The notes under the pieces are model-generated. The model ran no database searches, was not told where the DNA came from, and saw only the letters and a program-made list of their open reading frames with translations. From NCBI GenBank assembly GCA_900696665.1, contig CAADGY010000294.1, forward strand, positions 1 through 55,974: DNA of 55,974 nt, given 5' to 3'. Both the position numbers and the translations under genes were made by a program. Numbering within the stretch: position 1 is the first letter of the stretch; every line of letters starts with the position of its first letter. Shown here in pieces: positions 35,120 through 45,137 of this stretch. The DNA is from an uncultured Acidobacteriota bacterium. GTDB taxonomy: Bacteria; Acidobacteriota; Terriglobia; Bryobacterales; Bryobacteraceae.

Positions 35120-36286
35120 CTACACTTGAGCCCCCGTAGCCACCCATTGGCCGGACTGTGCGGACTCGAGAACCGCGTCACAAACACGCTGCGTCTGTAG
35201 TGCATTGCGGAAATCGGGCTGAGTTGGCCGTCCCGATTCGATGCCGTCCACGAAATCAGCCAGAGCATTCAGAAACGTGTGCTCGTAGCCGATGGTGGTT
35301 CCGGGCACCCAATACCGGCTCATATAAGGATGCTCGGAATTGGTCGTATGAATTTTGCGCCAGCCGGTCAGGTGTGACTCCGTTTTCCTGCCGGACTGAA
35401 GCTGCTTGTACTCGAAGAATTGAAGATATTCCGGTTCCTCGAGATCGAAGTAGATGCTGCCCTGCTCGCCATTCAGCTCGAACGTGTTGAAGTTCTTGCG
35501 TCCACGCGCGTAACGCGTCGATTCAAAGGTACCCATCGAGCCGTTCGCAAACTCCGCCAGAAACATACAGGCATCGTCTATTCCCACCGGCTGCCGCTTG
35601 CCCGTTTCCACATGCTCACGCTCTTTCACGAAGGTTTCGGTTTTCGCGACGACCCGTGAGATTGCTCCGTTCAGCCACATGGCGGTATCGATGGAATGCG
35701 CCAGAAGATCGCCGGTAACACCCGAGCCGGCGACATCCACGTCTAGGCGCCACAATGCAGGCCCCCCCTGCGGCACGTCTTCCGAGATGGTCCAATCCTG
35801 CAGATACGTTGCACGATAGTGAAACGGCCGGCCCGTGCGGCCTTCCTCGACAATCTGTTTCGCCAGTGAGATGGAAGGCACACGGCGGTAGTTAAACCAG
35901 ACCATGTTCGGGACACCCGCTTTCTCCACGGCTTGCACCATCTCCTCGGCTTCGGCAGTATTCATCGCGAGAGGCTTCTCGCACAGCACCATTTTGCCGT
36001 TTTGCGCGGCCGCAATAGCGATATCGTAGTGTGTGTTATTGGGTGAGGCGATGTCGATCAGATCGATATCTTTCGCCTCCACTAGTTTTCTCCAGTCCGT
36101 CTCCACGCGCTCATAGCCCCATGTTTCGGCGAATGCCTTTGCCTTCTCGGGCTTCCTCGCGCAAACCGCCTTCAGGACCGGGCGGTGCTCGACGGCAAAG
36201 AAATCGTTCAACCGCTTATAAGCATTCGAATGAGTCCGCCCCATGAAGCCATAGCCGACCATTCCCACACGCAGTTCCTTCGCCAT
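35120..36286 (-). CDS. Gfo/Idh/MocA family oxidoreductase
   Basis: The start is ATG 36286 with AAGGGAGAG upstream; the open frame extends further but without homology. The 388-residue protein has an NAD(P)-binding Rossmann fold ([17 protein letters not shown], residues 7-23), and [15 protein letters not shown] with the family's catalytic-region Lys. The C-terminal part is the usual alpha/beta dimerisation domain. It oxidises or epimerises a sugar or inositol derivative in the cytoplasm. It follows the TIM-barrel isomerase gene by 29 bases on the same strand. That pairing is common in inositol-like and keto-sugar catabolism of Acidobacteria and Planctomycetes. The substrate is unknown. Confidence 0.9.
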   Translation of the reverse strand: MAKELRVGMVGYGFMGRTHSNAYKRLNDFFAVEHRPVLKAVCARKPEKAKAFAETWGYERVETDWRKLVEAKDIDLIDIASPNNTHYDIAIAAAQNGKMVLCEKPLAMNTAEAEEMVQAVEKAGVPNMVWFNYRRVPSISLAKQIVEEGRTGRPFHYRATYLQDWTISEDVPQGGPALWRLDVDVAGSGVTGDLLAHSIDTAMWLNGAISRVVAKTETFVKEREHVETGKRQPVGIDDACMFLAEFANGSMGTFESTRYARGRKNFNTFELNGEQGSIYFDLEEPEYLQFFEYKQLQSGRKTESHLTGWRKIHTTNSEHPYMSRYWVPGTTIGYEHTFLNALADFVDGIESGRPTQPDFRNALQTQRVCDAVLESAQSGQWVATGAQV

Positions 36287-36315
36287 GTCCGATATCTCTC
36301 CCTTGAGGTTTGTGC

Positions 36316-37263
36316 TCAACCGTACTTTTCTACGAGCTGATCCAGCCTGGTTTTGCAGCGCGCGGTGGCTTCCCACGCATCGGGCCAGAAGCACAGATCG
36401 ATAGTCCACCAGTCGTGCGACAGGCGAGCCGCCTTCGTCAATTCCGGCATGATACTGTCGAAGTCGAGAACGCCCAATCCAAACGGCGGGTGCGCGGATG
36501 TCTCGTCGTTGCCTTCGGCATCTTTGTGGCAGGTGTTGTCGGAGTCGATAACATGAATATGGTTGATGCGCCCGGAAAGGAACCGTATGAATTCCACCTG
36601 GCTGGGAAACGTCTCCTTTTCGCCTTCCTGCCGCACACCGTTCACGCCCACCATTTGCCCGTGGCACGTATCGTACTGAATGCCGAAATTGGCTTTATCT
36701 ACCGCATCGTGAATCCTGACAATATCGCCCGGCTTGTTGAACGCAAATCCCGGTTCGAATTCCCAGGTGACGTACTGGCCGGCATCGGCGGCGATATCGC
36801 TGCACTCTTTCCAGGTTCGAACTACTCGATCCATTGCCGTCTTGTAATCGATCTCGCGATGGATGGTCGGAGGTTGCACACAATCGACGCGGATACCCTG
36901 AATTCCCACGTCGCGCGCGAACTCCGAGTTCTTCCGGAATTCGGAAATGTATTTTGTCTGATCGTCCGTGTTGATCAGCTTTTCGCCCCACAGATTCGCA
37001 GCCATACCGCTGAATCCGAGCCCCCGTTCTTTCATGCGCGCAGCAAGCTCCCGCCGCCGCGAGGGCTCCGGCATGGCTCCAGGCCAGTTGTCGTCAGGAC
37101 CGTTCGGGTTGCCGGGATTCGGATGGGGTGGAAACGCGCCAAGCTCCACACCATCGAATCCGAGGGCCTTCAGCTTATCACACACGGTTTCAAAATCAAT
37201 AGGATTGCTTGCATAGGGGCCGATGGTGAAGGCCCATGAACCGATCGAAGTACGTTTGCTCAA
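36316..37263 (-). CDS. sugar phosphate isomerase/epimerase (AP endonuclease 2-like TIM barrel)
   Basis: The start is TTG 37263, with a strong GGAGGAA a few bases upstream; the open frame reaches 37407 without support. The 315-residue protein is a TIM barrel of the xylose-isomerase-like family. Typical segments are [12 protein letters not shown] near 40, [21 protein letters not shown] and [11 protein letters not shown] with the metal-ligand His, Asp and Glu residues at strand ends. It would isomerise or epimerise a keto sugar with a divalent metal. It is the first gene of a minus-strand run with the Gfo/Idh/MocA dehydrogenase, and is divergent from the beta-galactosidase-like gene. Confidence 0.86.
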   Translation of the reverse strand: MSKRTSIGSWAFTIGPYASNPIDFETVCDKLKALGFDGVELGAFPPHPNPGNPNGPDDNWPGAMPEPSRRRELAARMKERGLGFSGMAANLWGEKLINTDDQTKYISEFRKNSEFARDVGIQGIRVDCVQPPTIHREIDYKTAMDRVVRTWKECSDIAADAGQYVTWEFEPGFAFNKPGDIVRIHDAVDKANFGIQYDTCHGQMVGVNGVRQEGEKETFPSQVEFIRFLSGRINHIHVIDSDNTCHKDAEGNDETSAHPPFGLGVLDFDSIMPELTKAARLSHDWWTIDLCFWPDAWEATARCKTRLDQLVEKYG

Positions 37264-37461
37264 ACTATTCCTCCGCTGGTGTATAAGATACGCGGCATCA
37301 ACTGCCACGAGTCCCACACGATCAATACTGGAATATCGCAAATGGGTTGAATATACAAGCCGAAACGGATGGCCGGCGGCGCCTCTTTTCCGGCCCCCTG
37401 CGCTCAAGCGATAGAATCGTTGTTGTTCGGAAATAGATATCAGGGTCCTTTTTACATATCC

Positions 37462-40400
37462 ATGAGGGAATGGTTCACACCGCTAATCGTCTGTTTTGCG
37501 GTTGCCGCAGCCGCGCAGGACGTCGGCATGGGCCGCCGGCAAGGAAGCGGAAAGCGCTTCGAGGAACCTTACACGCTCAACGTTCAAACCCCGCACGTAA
37601 AGTGGGCCAACCCGCTGCCTGGCGGACCCATAAAGCTGCTCGCCGTGCCTTCAGTCAGCGAGGGACGTACTCTGGTGGAGCTGATGCAAAGACTGTCGCT
37701 GGACGTGACTTCGGTCACCATCGACTCTGCATTCGACAGAAATAAATGGACGATGTGCTTTGGACGGGACTGCGGCGCCCGCGCCGAAAGAGGCGACCTG
37801 AGTCTGATCTATTCGTACCTGGAACAGGAACTGGCATCAGCAAAGCATTTCGATACGGTCCTGTTGCAACTGAACCATGGCTGGGAGGCGCTCACACCCA
37901 AATCCCGCGAGGCGCTTCTGAAGCGCGTTCGCGAAGGCGCCGGATTGGTGCTGCTGCGTCCCATGGAGAATGAGTTATCGCCGCTCGCGCCCGCCGCCGC
38001 GCCCGCGCCTCCATCCAGACCATACAACGAAGTCGAGCCTCCGTCCGCCCCGGCCGGCGAATGGAAGCGAGTTGCGGAGCACTACATTACGAGGGGCATC
38101 CCGGTTGAGACCTTCCCATTCGAATACCTGGAGGAATACGCCTACCGCCCGGCTCCGGGAGCTACGGTGCTGATCGAATCGGCGGCCGGCCGGCCTATCG
38201 CGGCCACGACCTCATTCGGTAAGGGGCGGATTGTAGCGTTCGGGTTCCAGAATCACGGCCTGAGCTGGCGGATGCCCATGTCCGCGAAAGGCTTCGTTTC
38301 GGATCTCCAGTGGGAGTATTACTACGCGATGCTCTTGCGGGCACTCATTTATACAGCGGGAAGAGAGCCACAGGTTCGGTTCGTTCCTTCCCACTGGCGG
38401 CTGAAAACCGCCGATGGGGTGGTGAAACGGTCCGGCACGGGCCGCCCGCCGAAATCGCTGGGCACGATCCCCGGGCTATACTTCCTCGAACAGCAATCCG
38501 CGTCGGATTTCGAGATTTCCGCCATTAAGCTGGGTGCACTCGACAGGGTTGAGCAGCTCCAAAGCGATGCCGGCGTAATTCGAGAAGCCCAGACGGTAAA
38601 CGTCACTTGGAGCGCTGAAAAACCGGCGCGCGTCGAACTGACGGATGGCTTCGGCCGCGTCATCGCCCGCTCGCAGGGTGCGAATAGCACGGCTCTCAAG
38701 GCAGGCCGGCCGCTCACGCACTCCGGATTTATTGTAGTGACCGCGGGCACAGGCAGCGCCCGTCTTCCCGTGCAGTTCGCCGCATCCTCGCGCGAATGGA
38801 GCGACTACGAAGTGATTATGCCGTGGTACGGACCCGGTTCCTACCAGCCCTGGATTCCCGCATTGGACGAGCAGTTCCGCCAATTCGGGCTTACCACGCT
38901 GGCACGTCCCGACCGGAACTTCAAAGTAATTGCCAGCGCGGGGCTGCACGACACCTTCGGTGTTTATGCCTATCGAAACCAAAAGTACGTCGCACGCAAG
39001 AACGCGTATGCGGAGACGAAAGACAAGAAGTACCTAACGCGCGATGTCGTGCTGCAATCGCCGGATTTCGAGAGAAACCTGCGCCGCGATCTTGAAAAGA
39101 ACCTGAAGCCGCTGGCGCCGCTGCATCCACTCGCTTACTATCTGGCCGACGAATCGTCGCTAACCAGCTACACAGACCCATTCGATGTCGATTGGTCGCC
39201 GGAAACGCTGGCGGCGTTTCGTTTGTGGCTTCAAAAGGAGTACTCGTCTCTGGACGCGCTGAATGCATCCTGGGAGACCTCCTTCACCCGATGGGGCGAT
39301 GTGGTCCCCATGACAACCGAAGAGGTGCAGAAGCACGGCAACTTTGCACCGTGGACCGATCACCGTGTTTTTATGGAACAGGATTTCGTGCGTGTGCTTG
39401 GCAGAGCGCGGGACATGGTTCGCGAGGTCGACCCCGGAGCTCTGGCTTCCATTTCCGGCACGCAGGTACCTACCGCGCACAATGGCTGCAACTGGTATGA
39501 GATCGATCAGCGCATGGACTATCTGCAGCCTTATTCCGGCGGGAATCAGGACGAGATGCACCACCTCTTCCGACCGGGAATCAAGCTGACCGGATTCACC
39601 GGTTACGGTTCCACCGGAGCCGCCGCGCACGAGCAACAATGGCGCAGGCTCTTCTACGGCCACACGGGTGCGTCCATTTTCTGGCACTACACCATACTGA
39701 ATCCGGATTTGTCGTTCAGCGAGCAGGGACGGGCGCTTTCGCAAGCGTTCGGCCGAATTCAGCGCGGCATCGGCCGCGTGTTCATGAACTCGCGCGTGCT
39801 GGAGGATGGCGTCGCGATTCACTTTTCCATGGCGAGTATTCGAGGCGCCTGGATTACGGACGGCCGTATCAGACCCGGGGTGGGCAATGTGATGGGCAGT
39901 TCCCAGGCTTATGCAGACCTGTTTAAGCGCCGCGGCGCCTGGGCAAGGCAACTCGAGAGCGACGGTATACAGTTCCGGTTTCTGGCAACACCGCAGATCG
40001 AGAACGGCGAACTCGATAAGTTCAAGGTACTGATCCTGCCCTACTCGATCGCACTTTCAGACCGTGAAGCTCGTGCCATTGAGGCGTTCGCCGAACGTGG
40101 CGGCACCGTCTACATTGATGAACAAACCGGCCGCATGGACGAGCGCGGCCACTGGCGGAAACCGCAGTTGTGGCAGGGGGAGCGAAAGGGCTTTGTGCGC
40201 CGGGCGGTGGGCAAGATTGAATTGAAAGCTCAATTCGAAGCGCCAAGGGGTGCGCTGGTTACAGTGCGCCAGTTCGGTTCGTCGCGCCTGGTAGGTGTGC
40301 TCCCTGAAGAAACCGCTCGGGTCAAAGCGCCACGTACTCGCAAGGTTACCTATGACCTGCTGAGAGGCTGCAAAGCAGCCGCCGAGGTGGGCGCCTCCGC

Positions 40401-40701
40401 GGAATCGCCGGCGCTCTTCATCGAGCGAGACACCCAGATTGCCAGGCTCTCCATCGATTCGGCGCTGAACTTGCAATTAGTAGATGAAAAGGGTGCGCCC
40501 GTGGACCGTTCCGTGGTCCGGGCGGAGGTGTTCGACCCCGCCGGAAACCTGGTCCGGCACTATTCGTCGAACGTAGACGTGGTGGACGGACGTGGAAAGT
40601 TTGAGATTTCGTTTGCGCTAAACGACGCCGCTGGGAACTGGAAAGTACGCGCACGCGACGTGATCAGCGGGCTGACGGCGGAGCAAGTGGTCAGGCGCTA
40701 A
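37462..40701 (+). CDS. exported beta-galactosidase-like glycoside hydrolase (GH42-type layout)
   Basis: I start at ATG 37462, which gives a signal peptide (MREWFTPLIVCFAVAAAA); the open frame begins at 37369. The 1079-residue protein begins with a glutamine-amidotransferase/ThuA-like domain (about 45-310), ending in KGRIVAFGFQNHGLSW. After a beta-sandwich, a TIM-barrel glycosidase domain occupies about 450-780. ADESSL (Asp563-Glu564) is the candidate acid/base region, followed by FWHYTILNPDL. A second GATase-like trimerisation domain (about 800-930, FKVLILPYSIALSD) and a beta tail close it. This is the arrangement of GH42 beta-galactosidases with an added N-terminal domain. Exact specificity is unknown. 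Confidence 0.75.
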   Translation: MREWFTPLIVCFAVAAAAQDVGMGRRQGSGKRFEEPYTLNVQTPHVKWANPLPGGPIKLLAVPSVSEGRTLVELMQRLSLDVTSVTIDSAFDRNKWTMCFGRDCGARAERGDLSLIYSYLEQELASAKHFDTVLLQLNHGWEALTPKSREALLKRVREGAGLVLLRPMENELSPLAPAAAPAPPSRPYNEVEPPSAPAGEWKRVAEHYITRGIPVETFPFEYLEEYAYRPAPGATVLIESAAGRPIAATTSFGKGRIVAFGFQNHGLSWRMPMSAKGFVSDLQWEYYYAMLLRALIYTAGREPQVRFVPSHWRLKTADGVVKRSGTGRPPKSLGTIPGLYFLEQQSASDFEISAIKLGALDRVEQLQSDAGVIREAQTVNVTWSAEKPARVELTDGFGRVIARSQGANSTALKAGRPLTHSGFIVVTAGTGSARLPVQFAASSREWSDYEVIMPWYGPGSYQPWIPALDEQFRQFGLTTLARPDRNFKVIASAGLHDTFGVYAYRNQKYVARKNAYAETKDKKYLTRDVVLQSPDFERNLRRDLEKNLKPLAPLHPLAYYLADESSLTSYTDPFDVDWSPETLAAFRLWLQKEYSSLDALNASWETSFTRWGDVVPMTTEEVQKHGNFAPWTDHRVFMEQDFVRVLGRARDMVREVDPGALASISGTQVPTAHNGCNWYEIDQRMDYLQPYSGGNQDEMHHLFRPGIKLTGFTGYGSTGAAAHEQQWRRLFYGHTGASIFWHYTILNPDLSFSEQGRALSQAFGRIQRGIGRVFMNSRVLEDGVAIHFSMASIRGAWITDGRIRPGVGNVMGSSQAYADLFKRRGAWARQLESDGIQFRFLATPQIENGELDKFKVLILPYSIALSDREARAIEAFAERGGTVYIDEQTGRMDERGHWRKPQLWQGERKGFVRRAVGKIELKAQFEAPRGALVTVRQFGSSRLVGVLPEETARVKAPRTRKVTYDLLRGCKAAAEVGASAESPALFIERDTQIARLSIDSALNLQLVDEKGAPVDRSVVRAEVFDPAGNLVRHYSSNVDVVDGRGKFEISFALNDAAGNWKVRARDVISGLTAEQVVRR

Positions 40702-40720
40702 CGTCACACTTACGGGGCGG

Positions 40721-41530
40721 TCAGAACGTTCCCTTGGCGAGCAGTGCGATCTCGTCATCGCTTAACGCCCGGCGGAAAATGGCAACGTCGTCCATCAGGC
40801 CCACGTAGTTGACGCCCAGACGGATGGCACCGTTCGATAAGTTCCACTGGAAGGACTCTTTAATAGCCGGCGTGCTGCCCCGCCGCTCACCGTCGAGATA
40901 CAGCCGCGCGGAACCGTTTCCTCCGCCGAGCCCGCTGAATGCAATGGCTACATGCGTCCATTTTCCGCGGGCGAACGGCGGCTGCTCGACGACGATCAAG
41001 CGTTTATGGAATGCCGGATTTTTGTCGGCCGGGGTGTTGCCCGGGTTCCAGTCCTTCAGGTTCCCGAAGACACCCAGACGAAAATGCCTCGGTTTCTCGT
41101 CTCTTGTGAAGTCCACCCAGATGGCGGAGTCGTTGTATGCTTTGTCCGTCACCTGGATCGGATCGCAGAAGCCCGGCTCCAGGTCTGTTTCAGGATCGAG
41201 GCTCAACCAGAAAGAGATCGTCCCGGACCAACTCGAAGGATCGAAATGGATGTTGCGCTCGGCCTTGTAAAACACGGCTCGCGTGTTCTTCTTCAGGAAG
41301 TGCAGCGCATCTCCCGAGTGTCCCTGCCCTCGCGCGAGCACAACATCTTCGGGAATGCCGGGTTGAGCCGATGCCTGTTCTTTGTAAGAAGGTGCGGTAT
41401 AGAGCCGCTTGTCCCCACCTGCGAAAATGGCATCCGTCGAGCTGTTGAAGGTTGCGTGCAAAGTCAAATCCTGTTTGAGGTCTGCGGCGAAAGCCATCGT
41501 TGCCAGCGTAGCAGGAATGTACCAGCGCAT
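40721..41530 (-). CDS. exported LamG/concanavalin A-like lectin domain protein
   Basis: I start at ATG 41530, which gives a signal peptide (MRWYIPATLATMAFA); the open frame runs to 42055 through intron debris and is not coding there. The 269-residue protein contains one LamG/ConA-like jelly-roll domain with the hallmark motifs FWLSLDPETD, WTHVAIAFSG, ARLYLDGERRG and VGLMDDVAIFRRALSDDEI. Such domains bind glycans or serve as spacers in extracellular enzymes; no catalytic domain is present. It is convergent with the GH42-like gene, ending 20 bases from it. The promoter region has been invaded by a group II intron whose 3' end lies about five bases from the ATG. Confidence 0.8.
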   Translation of the reverse strand: MRWYIPATLATMAFAADLKQDLTLHATFNSSTDAIFAGGDKRLYTAPSYKEQASAQPGIPEDVVLARGQGHSGDALHFLKKNTRAVFYKAERNIHFDPSSWSGTISFWLSLDPETDLEPGFCDPIQVTDKAYNDSAIWVDFTRDEKPRHFRLGVFGNLKDWNPGNTPADKNPAFHKRLIVVEQPPFARGKWTHVAIAFSGLGGGNGSARLYLDGERRGSTPAIKESFQWNLSNGAIRLGVNYVGLMDDVAIFRRALSDDEIALLAKGTF

Positions 41531-41534
41531 TGGT

Positions 41535-41622
41535 AAATTATGGCGCGGTATCAACCTTGCGGTCGACCCGTTTCCATATAACCCCCTTTCAGACTGTGTA
41601 TGCGGTTTTCCCGCGAACAGCT
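41535..41622 (-). other. group II intron domains V-VI remnant
   Basis: Read on the minus strand, the segment contains GCGGGAAAACCGC (a GAAA-capped stem like the top of domain V), then AGGGGG and TGGAAACGGG, the usual link to domain VI. A stem with a GCAA loop at 41557-41560 follows. This fits the 3' end of a bacterial group II intron. The lower domain V stem is imperfect, suggesting decay. Confidence 0.6.
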
Positions 41623-41633
41623 TACTAATGATC

Positions 41634-41892
41634 TTACTGGCGCGGCTTGCACAGCGTACACACGGTTCCACGCAGTTGATGCAGACCCATACGATAGTAA
41701 TGGTCAGGCGTCCACTTGATCGACCGCGCCACCCGTTGTCCGCCCCGCCGGTGCAGCCAGCACAGCCGCCTTCGGTACAAAGTCGTCCATCGGTGAAACC
41801 CACTTGTGCAAGTCCCGTCCGGAAGCAGTTACCGCAGCCCCGGATCACGGGATTTAGCTTGCCAATGATCTGCTTCACATCTTCACCGTGAA
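41634..41892 (-). pseudogene. group II intron reverse transcriptase/maturase, C-terminal remnant with frameshift
   Basis: Minus-strand translation gives HGEDVKQIIGKLNPVIRG, then GCGNCFRTG, which matches the maturase (domain X) sequence LNPVIRGWGNYFRTG with two Cys replacements. A frame change near 41800 leads to FHRWTTLYRRRLCWLHRRGG, and further on YYRMGLHQLRGTVC before a TAA at 41634-41636. This matches the maturase end GLxxLRGTV. Reverse transcriptase domains are absent. The gene is therefore a frameshifted fragment of about 85 residues. It lies directly upstream of the domain V-VI remnant in the order expected. The rest of this 533-bp gap (41893-42063) shows no clear feature, though it may include more intron RNA. 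Confidence 0.75.
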
Positions 41893-42063
41893 ATGACCGG
41901 CTCGGCCCTCTCAAACATGTTTCGGCTGATGACGCGGCTACTGCGGTCACCCTTTCGGCGCTTCGGCGCTTACCCGGACAGGACTTGCCCCTGCTAGAAC
42001 ATCGGATACCCAAGGCGCGCAACCCGGATTCATCCGTAATAAGATAACTAAGCACTTTCAGCC

Positions 42064-43845
42064 ATGCGTGAAACTACCTACTGGGAACGAACAGATACAT
42101 TTGAAGAGAAATTGCGCCTGCTCGAAGCCGCCTACCGCAAAAGCGACTACCGGTTGGTGCGCGCTGTCGCCGATTCCATACGGCAGTCGGTAACGCTCGA
42201 ACAGCAGCAGCAGGCGTCACTCGGAGAACCGGTATTAGAAGCGGCCGGCTCTTCTTCCACCGCCGAACTCCCCGCATCCTGGCGAGAATGGGCACGGGGC
42301 TGGTCGCATTACAGGGTTCTGGCGCTCGACGAAACCGTAGCTGTGCCCCGCTCCCGTGAACCTGTCGAACTGATCGCCGCCTTTCCGGCGGACCAGGTCG
42401 CTTCGGCCCGGCGCGAAGTCCGGGTAGCGTGCGTCGACGGAGGTATTCCCCGGGAAGTCCCCTCGCAGGTGACCGAGGAAGTGCGGCGCGGCTCTCAAAT
42501 TCACTGCCGCATTACTTTTTTTGCCGATTCACCGGCGCACAGCCGGACACACTGGCTCGTGTTGCACGGCAACCCGGACGCCGAACTTCCGGACTATCCC
42601 ACTGATCTGCGCGTGACCGGCGAGGGCTTTGGTCTTGACTTGGAGAATGAATATTACCGTGCCATGTTGTCGAAACAGATGGGACAACTGGAGCGGCTCG
42701 TCTACAAGCGCGAGCATGGCCTGGAATTATTCGCGGGCGGCGAGGGGCACGGAGAGCCGCCGGGAATCGACTGGGCTCACGATTACGTGACATCCGGCAA
42801 TTTTCAGAAACTGCGGATTACGAACTGGCCCTCCTGTCCCGATTACGAGGTCCTGCGCGGTCCGCTCTCCCTCACCGTTCGCCGCTGGGGGTTTCCATAT
42901 TCCACCGTGCATCCTCTTTTCACCCCCGCCCGTATGAACACGTTCGTCGAATACCGCTTTTACGCGGGCACACCGTGGTTCATCAAGACTGGTTACATGC
43001 AGGTGCTCAAAGAGATGGAGATCGGATACCTGCGGGATGATGAGTGGGTCTTCTCCGGTATGTCGTTCACTGACATCCTATGGATGGGCGCGGACGGCAA
43101 GCTGAAGACGGGCCCGGTGGACAAAGGGTCCGCGGAGAATCTCTGGTCGGTCGGCTTTTTCAATCGCGATACCCGTGACGCGTTCATCGGAGTGTTCCTG
43201 GAGCATACGGCGGAAAACGTGGGCGGCCTAAAGCATACTGGTGCACCGTTGTTTTATTACAAGTGGCACGGACATGTCTGGAGCCGCGCGCTGTATCACA
43301 ACGCGACGCTTCCCGCCGGCGCCGTTTTGCGCCAGAAAAACGCTTATCTGACGCTGCCGTATCCTGCCGCGCAAGGTGCGGAAATGGTTGAGCGATTCCG
43401 TCACCAACTCCTGAATCCTCTGCTTCCTTCCTCCGCTGCTTTACCATCGGGTACGCCGGCGGGTGCACCTGCCGGACGTCTCGCACGTCCCGGTGAAGCC
43501 GGAGACAACTCCATCTCAAAGAAGTTGCTGTGGGGTGCCCTGGCAGAGTGCCAGGACCAGCAACTGTATACGTCGCGGCCCAGCGTCGTGGATCTGGGGC
43601 TGGTTTATGATTTGCGTGTTCGCGGAGATGTGGTTTTCGTGTTAATGGCTATGCCGCACCGCGGGCGCCCTCGCATCGGCTATTTCTCATACGGCTCGGG
43701 CGGAAACTCGACGCCCGTTGAACAGATGCTGCTCAAAGTTCCAGGAGTGCGCAAGGTGGTTGTCGAGCAGACGTGGGAACCTCATTGGGACGCGAATCGC
43801 GTGACGCCCGAAGGCCGCCGCAAACTGGGCCTGCCGGAGGTCTAA
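42064..43845 (+). CDS. beta-sandwich protein fused to DUF59/MIP18 iron-sulfur assembly domain
   Basis: The 593-residue protein has no signal peptide. Residues 1-60 are helical (EEKLRLLEAAYRKSDYRLV) with a Gln run. Residues about 80-450 are beta-rich with many aromatic residues (RLVYKREHGLELFAGG, FVEYRFYAGTPWFIKTGY) and resemble beta-sandwich domains of glycan-active enzymes; I cannot name the family. Residues about 498-593 are a DUF59-like domain (VVDLGLVYDLRVRGDVVFVL, then VPGVRKVVVEQTWEPHW). DUF59 proteins (SufT, MIP18) help iron-sulfur cluster assembly and normally stand alone at about 100 residues. The usual cluster-binding Cys after VxLT is not seen. The combination is odd, and the function is unknown. 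Confidence 0.7.
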   Translation: MRETTYWERTDTFEEKLRLLEAAYRKSDYRLVRAVADSIRQSVTLEQQQQASLGEPVLEAAGSSSTAELPASWREWARGWSHYRVLALDETVAVPRSREPVELIAAFPADQVASARREVRVACVDGGIPREVPSQVTEEVRRGSQIHCRITFFADSPAHSRTHWLVLHGNPDAELPDYPTDLRVTGEGFGLDLENEYYRAMLSKQMGQLERLVYKREHGLELFAGGEGHGEPPGIDWAHDYVTSGNFQKLRITNWPSCPDYEVLRGPLSLTVRRWGFPYSTVHPLFTPARMNTFVEYRFYAGTPWFIKTGYMQVLKEMEIGYLRDDEWVFSGMSFTDILWMGADGKLKTGPVDKGSAENLWSVGFFNRDTRDAFIGVFLEHTAENVGGLKHTGAPLFYYKWHGHVWSRALYHNATLPAGAVLRQKNAYLTLPYPAAQGAEMVERFRHQLLNPLLPSSAALPSGTPAGAPAGRLARPGEAGDNSISKKLLWGALAECQDQQLYTSRPSVVDLGLVYDLRVRGDVVFVLMAMPHRGRPRIGYFSYGSGGNSTPVEQMLLKVPGVRKVVVEQTWEPHWDANRVTPEGRRKLGLPEV

Positions 43846-43861
43846 GCCTCCCCGGCGTGGA

Positions 43862-44932
43862 CTATCGGCTTCCGGACGGCGCCGCCTCGCCGACGCAGGC
43901 GCCGGCAGACAGCCATTCGGCCCGCTTGCCGGCTATCTCTTTCCATTCGGACGAATGCAGGTACCAATCGCGAATCACCGCTTCGACGGATACGCTCAGT
44001 TCGCGCTTACGATACGCATTCCAATACCGCGCGGCTTGACGGTCAAGATCCAATACGACGTGCCTACGTGCTTCCCGCCGGCGCGCACCCCATTCCGGAG
44101 AGCGCCCGAAACCCAATAATTCTACGAGTCCGGCTGGCCACCTCAATTCCGGCAACATCATCAACCGGGCGATGGTCCCACGCTCCTCGACGCTCTGAAC
44201 GCTGTTTACAAACGATTCGATGAAGGCGGCTTCCGCCTCGTACGCGGCAAACTCATCGGAGACGCCAAGCAGAATGAAGTCGCTTCTGGTCAGGACTGCG
44301 GCGGCACGGTTCGCGTGAAATCCGCGCTTCCGGTAGCTTGCGACATGCGACAACTCGTGCACCAGCGTGGAGGCGGCATGCAACCGGCCAGTGGCCCGGA
44401 AAGGATCGATATACATTACAAACCGGTGTTGATCGTTCCACTCTTCCGCCGTATGCCCGGACGCGCCATTCAGGCGCGCCAGGTAGAGCGGGGTTGACGA
44501 AAGTAGCACCGGCACATCCGGCGGGGCGAATCGGTCGAGAAGTGCGCGAACGTCGGCTTCAGTTGCCCGGGCATCACGTTCCCGCGCCCAATCCTCTACC
44601 AAGGTCCGCCGTCGCGTTACAGGATCAAACCGAACCAGCGCCCGACTCAGCCGCAGTTTTGGCAACGCTTCCTTACGCCACTCCGCCATGTTCTGCCGGG
44701 TGTCCGCGAAAACCGTCCAGACTTCCGGTGGTTTGCCACCCTCTGGGTCAAAGACTCGAATGCCGGGTTTTCTCACTGTCCATTTTCCGCCGGCCTTTTC
44801 GATGAAATAACCTGGCTCCTGAAGAAGCGCTTGTATTTCGGAAACCTCCGAGGCCGTGGAAGATGACGGCCATCCTGCGGCCTGCACCAGCAGCAAAGCC
44901 AGAATCACGCCCGCAAATTGCCATAGCGTCAT
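43862..44932 (-). CDS. exported HExxH putative metalloprotease
   Basis: The start is ATG 44932 with AGGA upstream; an in-frame upstream start at 44986 lacks support. The 356-residue protein has a signal peptide (about 1-26), an N-terminal region of unknown fold, and the zinc motif STLVHELSHVASYR with DEFAAYEAEAAF about 40 residues later. That Glu could be the third ligand of a gluzincin. The C-terminal third is Arg-rich and helical. No named family was recognised, and protease activity is inferred from the motif only. It is convergent with the DUF59 fusion gene (16 bases between stops) and divergent from the receptor gene. Confidence 0.66.
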   Translation of the reverse strand: MTLWQFAGVILALLLVQAAGWPSSSTASEVSEIQALLQEPGYFIEKAGGKWTVRKPGIRVFDPEGGKPPEVWTVFADTRQNMAEWRKEALPKLRLSRALVRFDPVTRRRTLVEDWARERDARATEADVRALLDRFAPPDVPVLLSSTPLYLARLNGASGHTAEEWNDQHRFVMYIDPFRATGRLHAASTLVHELSHVASYRKRGFHANRAAAVLTRSDFILLGVSDEFAAYEAEAAFIESFVNSVQSVEERGTIARLMMLPELRWPAGLVELLGFGRSPEWGARRREARRHVVLDLDRQAARYWNAYRKRELSVSVEAVIRDWYLHSSEWKEIAGKRAEWLSAGACVGEAAPSGSR

Positions 44933-45018
44933 GTCGTTCCTACTAAGGTAGAACGGGTCACGGGATAGCTGCCTCGGAGGCACCAATCTGTCAGAAAAGA
45001 TCCAAAAACACCAAATTC

Positions 45019-45047
45019 TTGACTGTCCCTCAAGACGCCTCTATAAT
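45019..45047 (+). promoter_or_regulatory. sigma-70-type promoter of the receptor gene at 45138
   Basis: TTGACT (45019-45024) and TATAAT (45042-45047) are separated by exactly 17 bases, which is close to the ideal housekeeping promoter. Transcription would start near 45054, leaving an 84-base leader before the ATG at 45138. This is the best promoter match noted in the window. Confidence 0.75.
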
Positions 45048-45137
45048 TTCTCACATCGACTGAACCATGCTGGTGTTGGGGATTGGGGGGTGACCGCCAT
45101 TATGGGGAGGAACACGAAACACTTAAGGGGAGTTACT

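Noticed and set aside
36310..37239. 309-residue plus-strand open frame
   Set aside because: Antisense to the TIM-barrel isomerase, which is well supported; no domain seen.
41893..42055. Extension of the LamG reading frame to 42055
   Set aside because: The added part translates intron debris, including the maturase motif, and lacks a signal peptide; ATG 41530 gives one.
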